From Cyclobacteriaceae bacterium (GTDB taxonomy: Bacteria; Bacteroidota; Bacteroidia; Cytophagales; Cyclobacteriaceae): DNA of 64,000 nt. This document shows positions 8,507 to 15,867 of the stretch, one piece after another. The stretch lies in the NCBI GenBank assembly GCA_019694875.1, contig JAIBBC010000002.1, forward strand, positions 1,141,887 to 1,205,886, in the 5' to 3' direction. Position 1 is the first letter of the stretch. Each line of letters begins with the position of its first letter. Under the pieces are notes generated by a model, which was not told the DNA's origin, ran no database searches, and saw only the letters and a program-made list of their open reading frames with translations. Position numbers and translations under genes: made by a program.

Positions 8507-8696
8507 CGCGTTTCGAATGTGTAAAAAGATTTGCTGTAAGAACACCCATTAACGCACCGTAGAGTGTGCTGTTAACAGGAGATGAGGTAATCGAGCACGT
8601 ACCGGAGAGACATCCAACGTAATTCCAGTAAGCATACCCGGCAACAGCCCCGATGATTAATCCTCCACTCCACAAATACCACGTGCGTGCTTTCAT
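8490..8696 (-). CDS. DUF6132-type small membrane protein
   Basis: 68 aa with two short hydrophobic helices (LIIGAVAGYAYWNYVG and LYGALMGVLTANLF) around a GCLSGTCSITSSPVNST loop. The G-C-x-x-G-T-C-x-I-T/S pattern is the mark of the small family named DUF6132; I recall the pattern but could not search it. The two loop cysteines (CLSGTC) could be redox or sulfur carriers. Overlaps the rhodanese stop by 4 nt (ATGA) and DUF983 by 17 nt, so the three are tightly coupled. Confidence 0.75.
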   Translation of the reverse strand: MKARTWYLWSGGLIIGAVAGYAYWNYVGCLSGTCSITSSPVNSTLYGALMGVLTANLFTHSKRDASKR

Positions 8697-9025
8697 GAGC
8701 CGACAATTTTTCCGGACCAGCTGTTGATGCCGCCCGCGAGATTACACACCGTAAATCCCAGTTCAGCCATGCTCAGGCACGCCTGCATGCTCCGGCCGCC
8801 ACTGCGGCAGTACACGAAGTATGTCTTCGTCTTGTCGAGTGCTGCAATGTCATCGTAAAATGAATGGCCCATTACGTCAATGTTTATAGCGTCCGGTATA
8901 CGGCCCGAATTAAATTCGTGTTCCGTTCGAACGTCAAGTAATATGGCAAGCGGATCATTATTTAGTTGTGTCTGAAATTCGAATGCCGAGAGATTTTTAA
9001 CTATTCCGTCCTCTGTTTTGTCCAT
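8693..9025 (-). CDS. Rhodanese-like sulfurtransferase
   Basis: 110 aa single rhodanese domain: LLDVRTEHEFNSGRIPDAIN segment and active loop CRSGGR (C73 to R78). The AGGINSW ending is the normal rhodanese C-terminus. Cytoplasmic, no signal. Heads a three-gene unit with the DUF6132 and DUF983 genes and has its own operator 47 nt upstream. Together with the rhodanese at 1156-1467 it gives two sulfurtransferases in one putative regulon. Confidence 0.9.
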   Translation of the reverse strand: MDKTEDGIVKNLSAFEFQTQLNNDPLAILLDVRTEHEFNSGRIPDAINIDVMGHSFYDDIAALDKTKTYFVYCRSGGRSMQACLSMAELGFTVCNLAGGINSWSGKIVGS

Positions 9026-9042
9026 AACTCATAGAATTTGCA

Positions 9043-9086
9043 CAAAGGTGGAACAGGAGGCACAGGCCCACAGTGACTTTGGTCAC
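9043..9086 (-). promoter_or_regulatory. Crp/Fnr-type operator and -7 box before the second rhodanese
   Basis: On the minus strand GTGACCAAAGTCAC (9086-9073) is a perfect palindrome, directly abutting the crp/fnr stop codon at 9087-9089. CACCTTTG (9050-9043) follows after 22 bp. Identical spacing to the two other sites in this window. Confidence 0.78.
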
Positions 9087-9740
9087 TCACGAAGATTTCA
9101 GGCGCGTGATTTCATTGCGGGAGACTGAAATGATCTTTCGCATTTCCAGTTTTTTGAGCAACCGGGAGATAACCTCCCGCGAGGAGTTGAGATCATCTGC
9201 GATTTGCTGATGCGTGATCGACACCGTATTTGTTTTGAGTGCATCGAACTGGCGCTGTAGATAAAATTCAAGTTTTTCATCCATCGACCGGAAAGCAACC
9301 TGATCGATCACCTCCAGCAGTTCCTCAAATCTGCCGCGATAGGTTTCGAGCACGAAGTAATACCAGCTTTTATGATCTTTCATCAGGCTGTCCATGTAAT
9401 GGATCGGAATCGCTAAAGCCTTAACAGGTGTGACGGCTATGGCTTTAATCGCACTCGCTTCATTTTTGGCAGCACAGATCATGGAGAGTGCGCAGGCGTT
9501 TCCTTTTTCGAGGAAGTAAAGGAAGAATTCTTCACCGTCATTGCCCTCGCGGTACAGCTTCACGCGGCCATCCAGAATCAGTAGTGAATTCTTGAAATAC
9601 TGCCCCTGGCGCATCATGTTTTCGCCCTCATTAAATTCTACCACCTGACCGATTTTTTCCAGGTGATCAATCAGTTCAGGATTGAAGGTTGGAAAAAGCT
9701 GATGCAGAGACTCGATTTGATGCGTTTTTTCTGAAGACAT
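9087..9740 (-). CDS. Crp/Fnr family transcriptional regulator
   Basis: 217 aa. N-terminal cyclic-nucleotide-binding-like beta-roll (about 15-115), long dimer helix (about 120-145), C-terminal winged HTH (about 150-210). The recognition helix SSREVISRLLKKLE keeps the R-E-x-x-S-R contacts that read GTGA half-sites in this superfamily. It lacks the N-terminal Cys cluster of FNR but has a C83-x5-C89 pair in the beta-roll (NACALSMICA), a possible thiol switch. No cAMP-site motif is obvious. Three matching palindromes lie before nearby units; none is seen before this gene itself, so it is not evidently autoregulated. Confidence 0.92.
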   Translation of the reverse strand: MSSEKTHQIESLHQLFPTFNPELIDHLEKIGQVVEFNEGENMMRQGQYFKNSLLILDGRVKLYREGNDGEEFFLYFLEKGNACALSMICAAKNEASAIKAIAVTPVKALAIPIHYMDSLMKDHKSWYYFVLETYRGRFEELLEVIDQVAFRSMDEKLEFYLQRQFDALKTNTVSITHQQIADDLNSSREVISRLLKKLEMRKIISVSRNEITRLKSS

Positions 9741-9876
9741 GAGTGAAATTTAGGCAATTGATTCGAATTAGAGTTGCATAATCGGCTTAGTTTGGCGGAT
9801 TGTGATGATTTATACCGGGTAAATTCACTAACATTTACCTGTGTAAGGTTTTTACCGGTTTTTGCGTCCGAGCGCG

Positions 9877-9901
9877 TGTGATCGCAAGTATCTTGATCAC
9901 A
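9877..9901. promoter_or_regulatory. Inverted repeat before the gene at 9916
   Basis: TGTGATC (9877-9883) and GATCACA (9895-9901) are perfect 7-bp arms with an 11-bp spacer that contains TATCTTGA, a weak -7 look-alike. It sits 14 nt before the ATG at 9916. It may be an operator; the spacing differs from the GTGAC-N4-GTCAC sites, so a different regulator would be expected. Confidence 0.35.
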
Positions 9902-9915
9902 GCTTTAATTGATGC

Positions 9916-10218
9916 ATGATGAAAACTGCGACTTATAAGAAAGGTGTCCAGGAGATCGTTTCCCGGGCACAGGAAATCAACCCCCAGATTGGAAGTTACC
10001 AGGATCACAAGCCATCCGGACCGGATCATTTTCAGATCACGCTGTCGAACGGTACGTTGATCCTGCCCCGATTGGTTGCACAGAATCAACAGGAGTTTCC
10101 TGAGCAGGTCTCCCGCGAATGGGTAGCCGAAATTGCCAATACCTTTGCAAAAGGTGCTGCCGAGGCGCGCCAACCATCTGCACTGGAGCGGCTCTTTGGG
10201 CGGTTTAAGTCGAAGTAA
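9916..10218 (+). CDS. Small soluble protein, unknown
   Basis: 100 aa (start ATG 9916, or the adjacent ATG 9919). No signal or membrane segment. Mixed charge, with a central ITLSNGTLILPRLV strand pair and a helical C-terminus ending ALERLFGRFKSK. Family not recognised. The opposite-strand open frame at 9835-10173 is less convincing, because this one has a natural start, balanced composition and its own upstream region. Stands alone between the crp/fnr and AraC genes. Confidence 0.55.
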   Translation: MMKTATYKKGVQEIVSRAQEINPQIGSYQDHKPSGPDHFQITLSNGTLILPRLVAQNQQEFPEQVSREWVAEIANTFAKGAAEARQPSALERLFGRFKSK

Positions 10219-10305
10219 AAGTGGTACTGCCTGCGGGGTTAACCACCTGGTTCAAACCGGCTATTTACGGATTAAAATTCCGTACATTCGAAAGCCCCGC
10301 AATGC

Positions 10306-11169
10306 ATGAAAAATATTCCCATCCGTGAAATCACGCCAACGTCAGCCGAGCCTGAAATAGGGCAGACGTTCAGGATTCGAAAGGTGGAGTCAATCCTGAA
10401 TGGAAAAGATATGGTTCAGGATACACACCGCCATAACTTTTTTTTCATTCTTGCCTTGCAGCAGGGCAGTGGCAAACATGTAATTGATTTTGTTCCCTCT
10501 AAAGTTGGCAACCAGTGCATCTTCATCATGCGGCCTGGTCAGGTACATGAACTTTCGTTGAAAGCAAAATGCACGGGTTACCTGGTCGAATTCAGTATGG
10601 AGTTCTATCATCTGAACGACAGGGGTACCAGTCATGTGCTGCGAAAGGCTACTGCTACCAATTCATGCAAGGTACCGAAGGCTTCTTTCGAAAGACTGCA
10701 ATCGATACTGGAATATATTTTCAGGGAATACAGCGATGCAAATGTTGGGTATAACGAGGTTATCCGGGCGCAACTCGATATTTTCTTTATTGAGTTTCTT
10801 AGGAACCGTCAGCAGTCAGAGTCATCTGACACCAGAGGTAATTCGTATGAGCAGGAACGGCTGGATGAATTCCGGCAGCTAATTGAAACACATATCTCAA
10901 CAAAAAAACAGGTGTCAGAGTATGCTGATCTGTTGAACATGTCAGGCTATCAGCTTAGTGCAATAACCAAAGACATTTTGGGAAAGACTCCGTCTGATGT
11001 GATTAACGAGTATATTATCCTTGAGGCTAAGCGTTTCCTGCTTGCCACTACCGATCAGGTTAACCAGATCGCGTGGCGCTTGGGTTACGAAGATCCCTCG
11101 TATTTTATCCGATTCTTTAAAAAACATACCGGTTTTTCGCCAGACGCTTTCCGTGCGAATTTCAAGTAA
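10306..11169 (+). CDS. AraC family transcriptional regulator
   Basis: 287 aa. N-terminal cupin-like ligand domain (about 30-150; THRHNFFFILALQQGSG and MRPGQVHELS are the sugar/ligand-binding barrel pattern). C-terminal double HTH (about 190-287) ends with the AraC signature: INEYIILEAKRFLL, QIAWRLGYEDPSYFIRFFKKHTGFSPDAFR. Binds DNA in the cytoplasm. It likely controls the plus-strand genes that follow from 11254; this is inferred from position. Confidence 0.93.
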   Translation: MKNIPIREITPTSAEPEIGQTFRIRKVESILNGKDMVQDTHRHNFFFILALQQGSGKHVIDFVPSKVGNQCIFIMRPGQVHELSLKAKCTGYLVEFSMEFYHLNDRGTSHVLRKATATNSCKVPKASFERLQSILEYIFREYSDANVGYNEVIRAQLDIFFIEFLRNRQQSESSDTRGNSYEQERLDEFRQLIETHISTKKQVSEYADLLNMSGYQLSAITKDILGKTPSDVINEYIILEAKRFLLATTDQVNQIAWRLGYEDPSYFIRFFKKHTGFSPDAFRANFK

Positions 11170-11217
11170 ATACCATTCGATTTAATTTTTGTCCTATCCT
11201 TCCGGGCTTGGCAGGGA

Positions 11218-11225
11218 TACTTTTG
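11218..11225 (+). promoter_or_regulatory. -7 element before the small membrane protein gene
   Basis: TACTTTTG is an exact match to TAnnTTTG and lies 28 nt before the ATG at 11254. No convincing -33 TTG at the normal distance, which would fit a promoter that needs an activator such as the AraC protein upstream. Confidence 0.4.
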
Positions 11226-11253
11226 CTTCATAATTATTTCAACAAAATTTATT

Positions 11254-11484
11254 ATGAAAACAAAAATGAAGCTCATCGCATCCCTGAAAATATGGGCTGT
11301 GATTTACCCCTCAATTACGCTGTTTCTTTACCTGTTTGGTGACGTTCTGTCGCCCTTGCCGCTCTACCAGCGCACTCTCATTCTTACGCTCTCACTTGTT
11401 CCGTGGATCGTGTTTGTAGGTGTTCCATTTGTCGATTCTGTTATCCGGTTTGTTTCATCACCTAACAATAAGGAGACCCGATAA
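11254..11484 (+). CDS. Small two-helix membrane protein, unknown
   Basis: 76 aa with two membrane helices (IWAVIYPSITLFLYLFGDVL and LTLSLVPWIVFVGVPFVDSVI). The layout resembles small DUF2798-like membrane proteins, but I cannot place it. It leads the flavoprotein gene, which begins 2 nt after its stop, so the two are probably co-translated. Confidence 0.7.
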   Translation: MKTKMKLIASLKIWAVIYPSITLFLYLFGDVLSPLPLYQRTLILTLSLVPWIVFVGVPFVDSVIRFVSSPNNKETR

Positions 11485-11486
11485 GC

Positions 11487-12512
11487 ATGGAAAAGGTAAA
11501 GCCATCATCGAACGTCCAGTCAAGAAGGACTTTTCTTCAGCAAAGTGCGTCTTTGATGGCTGCCTTTACAATTCCGAATGTTTTTCAATCTAAAAAAAAG
11601 AAGAAGATGACCACCGAAAAATTTGACGTCATTATTATAGGAGGTAGTTATTCGGGACTCGCAGCGGGTATGGGACTGGGGCGAGCCTTGCGAAAGGTTT
11701 TGATTATTGATAGCGGCCGCCCTGCCAACCGTTACACCCCGCATTCACACAACTTCCTCACACACGATGGCCGCACCCCGGCAGAAATTGCCGCGATTGC
11801 CAAAGAACAGGTTGATGCCTATAAGACCGTAAAAAGAATCACCGGTCTTGTGGTGCACGCTACGCGATATGAAAATGACTTTCATGTTTCGTTGGCGAAT
11901 GGCACAGAATACAGTGCGATAAAATTGATTTTCGCCACGGGTATTATTGATCAATGGCCGGACATCCGTGGATTTTCAGAATGCTGGGGAAAATCAGTTC
12001 TGCATTGCCCGTACTGCCACGGTTATGAAGTACGTGATGCCCAAACCGGCATTCTTGGTAATGGAGACTATGCGTTTGAATTTGCAGGTTTGATTTCCAA
12101 TTGGACGCGTCAGCTAACAGTTTATACAAACGGGCCGTCAACACTTAGTTCGGAGCAAAACGCCAGACTTAAAAAACACAATATTTCAGTTATTGAGGAT
12201 CGCATTGATTTCTTAAGACATAGTAACGGATACCTGGACGGAATTTCATTTATGAACGGAAATTCCGTCAACGTCAACCCACTGTACGCGCGACCTCCCT
12301 TTAAACAAAGTAGTGAAGTGCCTGAATCACTCGGGTGTGAATTGACCGAGGATGGCTACCTAAAAATTGACGCTATGCACCATACCACGGTTCCCGGTGT
12401 GTATGCATGCGGAGATAATGTAACGCGGATGCGGACAGTTGCCAATGCTATTTCTATGGGAACCTCGGCCGCCATCGCTCTAAACAAAGATTTTGTCCTT
12501 GAATCATTTTAA
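11487..12512 (+). CDS. Thioredoxin-reductase-like FAD/NAD(P) oxidoreductase
   Basis: 341 aa. FAD Rossmann motif GGSYSGLAAG (about 52-61), redox pair C174-x-x-C177 (CPYCHGYE), and the ATG and GDN motifs of the C-terminal FAD part (YACGDN). Reduces a disulfide partner with NAD(P)H or acts on small thiols. Odd N-terminus: SRRTFLQQSASLMAAF resembles a twin-arginine signal and is followed by a lysine run and an internal Met (41) that begins a normal reductase. So either the protein is exported with its FAD, or translation starts at 11607 and the signal is a relic. Follows a small membrane protein gene by 2 nt. Confidence 0.9.
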   Translation: MEKVKPSSNVQSRRTFLQQSASLMAAFTIPNVFQSKKKKKMTTEKFDVIIIGGSYSGLAAGMGLGRALRKVLIIDSGRPANRYTPHSHNFLTHDGRTPAEIAAIAKEQVDAYKTVKRITGLVVHATRYENDFHVSLANGTEYSAIKLIFATGIIDQWPDIRGFSECWGKSVLHCPYCHGYEVRDAQTGILGNGDYAFEFAGLISNWTRQLTVYTNGPSTLSSEQNARLKKHNISVIEDRIDFLRHSNGYLDGISFMNGNSVNVNPLYARPPFKQSSEVPESLGCELTEDGYLKIDAMHHTTVPGVYACGDNVTRMRTVANAISMGTSAAIALNKDFVLESF

Positions 12513-12538
12513 AATAAGTAACCCTAAAACCAATAGAC

Positions 12539-13173
12539 ATGAAAAAATTAATCCAACGCAATTCGTAGCGGGTACGCTGCTTTTGCTGACTTCGTTCAAT
12601 TTGCATGCACAGGAATCTCATATAGCAGTATTGCTGAATATGGTTAATTCAAAATTAAACTATGGCACACTGAATAAATCTCTTAACGACTACCGAAAGG
12701 ATGTTCGCGGGCTGCAGGCTGGTCTGTCATGGCAGGCAAGTGTTTCAAACAGATTTTCAGTTGTAAGCGAAGCTTACTTTATAAGGAAAGGCGGAAGGTT
12801 GCAGTCAGGCAATCCGTTAACCGATGTGGGTTCTACTTTGAAGTTGTACAGTGTAGAAGTCCCTGTGCTGGCCAGAGTTCACGCGGGAAGGTGGTACTTC
12901 AATGCGGGCCCATATACCAGTTATATACTTTCGGGCAAGTCAATAACACCTGAAGCAACAAGGAAAATATCGTTTGCTGAAAACGGTAATGGATACAAAC
13001 GTTGGGAAGCCGGAGTGCAAGCGGGGGCGGGCTTTCAATTTAGGATAAAAAGGGCCAGGATGGCGGTAGATGTACGTTATTCACACGGACTTTCATCTAT
13101 ATCCAGATACACTGACATTTATAATCGTACATTAAACGTCAGCATTGTCGCCTTCAAGCCATTAAAGAAATAA
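12539..13173 (+). CDS. PorT-like outer-membrane beta-barrel protein, signal peptide split by a frame change
   Basis: Barrel protein of about 210 aa with the porin-family pattern (GLSWQASVSNRFSVVSEAYFIRKGG, GPYTSYILSG, FQFRIKRARMAVDVRYSHGL). The open frame reaches back to a TTG-like start at 12493 inside the previous gene, which is unnatural. A typical start, ATG 12539 (MKKLIQRNS), lies in another frame and hits TAG at 12566-12568. One extra base near 12561-12564 would join MKKLIQRN to VAGTLLLLTSFNLHAQ, a perfect signal peptide. So this is either a 1-nt deletion (gene inactive) or a sequencing error; the mature part is intact. Confidence 0.65.
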
Positions 13174-13202
13174 AAATCTAATTGAATTCCGAATCATCAT
13201 CT

Positions 13203-13889
13203 ATGAATACGATACAATCGTCTGCCGGCCCTGACTCAGCAAGTCGCAAAACAGCCCGTCTGGCCGGAATAATTTACCTGATAACATTCATCTCGATTCC
13301 AACACTATCCCTGTATGCACCGCTTCGCACAATGGATTATGTTACCGGAACAGGACATGACATATCGGTTGTGATTGGCTGCATCCTCGAGATGCTCGTA
13401 GGTTTGGGATGCATCGGCTCTGCCGTAGTGCTTTATCCGGTGCTTCGTAAGCAAAATGAGACACTTGCCATGGGCTTGATCAGTGCGCGGATTTTGGAAG
13501 CAGCTACCATCTTCGTTGGGGTTTCATTCGTACTGACAATCCTATCCTTGCGTCAGGCTGGTGTTGGCGGGGAAGCAGGAATTATTGCTTATACACTTGC
13601 TGCGTTGTATGACCGGATTTTTCTGATCGGACAGAGCTTCATGCCTGCTGTTAACGACTTGTTGTTGGGATTTCTCCTTTATCACTCACGACTTGTTCCG
13701 CGTAATCTGGCACGCATTGGTATTGCGGGCGGAGTTTCACTTATCGTGGGTGATGTGTTAATTCTTTTGGGCGTTCTGGAACAACGTGAGCCGTTGGCAG
13801 CTGTTTTTTCAATTGGTGTTGCTGTTTTTGAGTTTATACTTGGAATCTGGTTGGTGGTAAAGGGTTTTCAGAGCCCGCACGCAAAATGA
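13203..13889 (+). CDS. DUF4386 family membrane protein
   Basis: About 228 aa from the ATG at 13203 (a TTG at 13182 is also in frame). Multi-pass (about 6 helices); opens with RLAGIIYLITFISIPTLS, the DUF4386 signature, and has GVSFVLTILSLRQAG and ARILEAATIFVGV segments. Family function unknown. Overlaps the next gene by 4 nt (ATGA), so the pair is translationally coupled. Confidence 0.85.
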   Translation: MNTIQSSAGPDSASRKTARLAGIIYLITFISIPTLSLYAPLRTMDYVTGTGHDISVVIGCILEMLVGLGCIGSAVVLYPVLRKQNETLAMGLISARILEAATIFVGVSFVLTILSLRQAGVGGEAGIIAYTLAALYDRIFLIGQSFMPAVNDLLLGFLLYHSRLVPRNLARIGIAGGVSLIVGDVLILLGVLEQREPLAAVFSIGVAVFEFILGIWLVVKGFQSPHAK

Positions 13890-14719
13890 GAGTCTTTCGA
13901 AACGAATTCGGCAGCGTAAGAGTGATCTGGTCGATTGCGCTATTCTTTGCGCTGCTCAGTGTTTTTACTGCGCCTTTGATTGTGTTCTCAGTTGAACATA
14001 AGTTTGAAATTCCATTGATCGTGCAGGCTTTCCTGATCTTTATCGTAAGTGTACTATGTCAGAAGATCGTGGGTATACCGATCACTCAACTGATGGGAAA
14101 ATTTGATGTGAATTTTTTGCGGACGTTTTTGACAGGTTCATTGATGGGAAGTCTTTTGATGTTGCTTCCCGCGTTAATTCTGTTTGTTGGAGGATGGGTG
14201 ACGTGGCAGGCAAAGCCCGTTGGCGCAGGCGATCTGGAGACGGCAGCGTTTGTAATCTTTTCGGGAGCAATTGCGGAAGAGATTCTCTTTAGAGGATTTC
14301 TTTTTCAACGGATTTTGCATGGATGGGGCATTTGGCCAGCACAGTTGATTATGTCACTGTTGTTCTTGTTAACTCATTTAAACAATCCCGGGATGAATGG
14401 ATCAACTCAGGTGATTGCTTCGCTTAATATTTTCATTGCATCGCTGGTTTTTGGGATAGCATATATTCGAACACAAACACTGGGTATGGCGATTGGTTTG
14501 CACTTCATGGCAAACTTTACACAAGGAGTGATCCTGGGATTTAATGTAAGTGGTGAAAAGGACGCGAGCTTGTTCAAGCCTGTCTTTACTTCAACCGAGG
14601 TTTGGATAACGGGTGGCAATTTCGGACTGGAAGCAAGTATCTTTGGTCTTGCTGCAATTATCTGTTTGGCCTTTTTGATAACCCGCAAAGGTATTTTTCC
14701 AGCTCTATTCCGAGGTTGA
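13886..14719 (+). CDS. CPBP family intramembrane glutamic protease
   Basis: 277 aa, about 8 membrane helices. Carries the CPBP/Abi motifs: EEILFRG (EExxxR, about residue 131), the THLNN region (second motif His) and GLHFMANF (third motif His). These form the membrane-embedded active site of prenyl-protease-like enzymes. Overlaps the DUF4386 gene by 4 nt. Substrate unknown; some relatives process bacteriocins or act in immunity, but no bacteriocin gene is visible nearby. Confidence 0.88.
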   Translation: MRVFRNEFGSVRVIWSIALFFALLSVFTAPLIVFSVEHKFEIPLIVQAFLIFIVSVLCQKIVGIPITQLMGKFDVNFLRTFLTGSLMGSLLMLLPALILFVGGWVTWQAKPVGAGDLETAAFVIFSGAIAEEILFRGFLFQRILHGWGIWPAQLIMSLLFLLTHLNNPGMNGSTQVIASLNIFIASLVFGIAYIRTQTLGMAIGLHFMANFTQGVILGFNVSGEKDASLFKPVFTSTEVWITGGNFGLEASIFGLAAIICLAFLITRKGIFPALFRG

Positions 14720-14853
14720 CGCTTGATAGTGACTGGATTTGAAATCGTAGGATGCAACGTTCTAGGTGTCAAAAGGTATCGTCATATCCGTGCCGGTTGG
14801 TATTGTCTGCGCTAAGGCTTGGGTCTACTTTTACTCAGGTAAAAGTCATTCCC

Positions 14854-15840
14854 ATGAAAAAAATAGCAAACCTCACGTTTTGTCTGCTGCTTCTTACGAT
14901 TAGTCTGCAGGCACAGAAGTTAGAAATCATTGACACACCCGATGGTAAACACGGACTGAAGTTTGACAACGGAATTATTCTGATTCCGGCCCGGTACGAT
15001 GATTTTCATATGTTTCAGGAGAACATGGCAGCCGTCAAACTTAACAATCAGTGGGGGTTTGTTGATATTAGGAATGGCTTGGAAGTGATCCCTCTGAAAT
15101 ATGAAGATGTTGGTGATTTTAACGAAGGCCTTGCAGTGGTTGCGTTGAATGGCAAGTGGGGATTTGTCGATAAAACAGGTAAAGAACTTATTGTGCCGAA
15201 ATACGATCAGGCGGGCGATATTACAGGTGGCGCTGCACGGGTTATCTTAAATGGAAAGTGGGGCTATGTTGATACTATGGGCAAGGAAATAGTACAGCCG
15301 AAATATGAGCATGCCGATAATTTTTCGGAGGGTATGGGAACGGTGCAACTCAATGGAAAATGGGGCTTCGTAGATAAAACAGGTAAAGAAATTGTAGCGC
15401 CTAAATATGATAATGCCAGTAAATTCAGAGACGGCTTGATGCGCGTGCTGGCTAATGGTAAACATGTGTTCCTCGATAAATCCGGCAAGGAAGTTTTTGT
15501 TTCGAAATATGCAGCAGCTGAAGATTTTGTGGATGGATTTGCCCGTGTCAGTGAGAACGGTAAATACGGATTCCTTGATAAAACCGGAAAGGAACTTACA
15601 GCCTTGAAGTACGATTTTGCCGATGATTTTTCGGAAGGTTTAACGGTGGTTGGATTAGGTGGTAAATACGGATTTATTGATAAGACCGGACAGGAAGTTA
15701 TTCCGCTGCAATTCGACAGCGTTTACCCGATAGATGAAAACGCTCAACTCAAGCACTATGGCTTTTACGATGGTATGATAAAAGTCTGGCAGAACGGCAG
15801 AGGGTTTTATATCGATAAGACCGGGAAAGAGGTTAAGTAA
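14854..15840 (+). CDS. WG-repeat secreted protein
   Basis: 328 aa from the ATG at 14854, which gives a proper signal peptide (NLTFCLLLLTISLQA); the frame extends upstream to 14752 without one. The rest is about twelve WG/KXWGFVD-type repeats of about 23 residues (NGKWGFVDKTGKE, KYDQAGD...). Repeats alternate K-Y-D and F-x-D/E-G-L motifs. WG repeats form beta-rich surfaces that may bind partners or glycans; function is unknown. Repeat identity at DNA level is moderate. Stands alone and converges on mnmE. Confidence 0.88.
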   Translation: MKKIANLTFCLLLLTISLQAQKLEIIDTPDGKHGLKFDNGIILIPARYDDFHMFQENMAAVKLNNQWGFVDIRNGLEVIPLKYEDVGDFNEGLAVVALNGKWGFVDKTGKELIVPKYDQAGDITGGAARVILNGKWGYVDTMGKEIVQPKYEHADNFSEGMGTVQLNGKWGFVDKTGKEIVAPKYDNASKFRDGLMRVLANGKHVFLDKSGKEVFVSKYAAAEDFVDGFARVSENGKYGFLDKTGKELTALKYDFADDFSEGLTVVGLGGKYGFIDKTGQEVIPLQFDSVYPIDENAQLKHYGFYDGMIKVWQNGRGFYIDKTGKEVK

Positions 15841-15867
15841 GCTACCCGAGATTCCTGCGTAAACATA

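Noticed and set aside
9835-10173. 112-codon minus-strand frame opposite the 9916 gene
   Set aside because: Basic, Cys-poor text without a natural start region; the plus-strand frame is more protein-like, though neither is certain.
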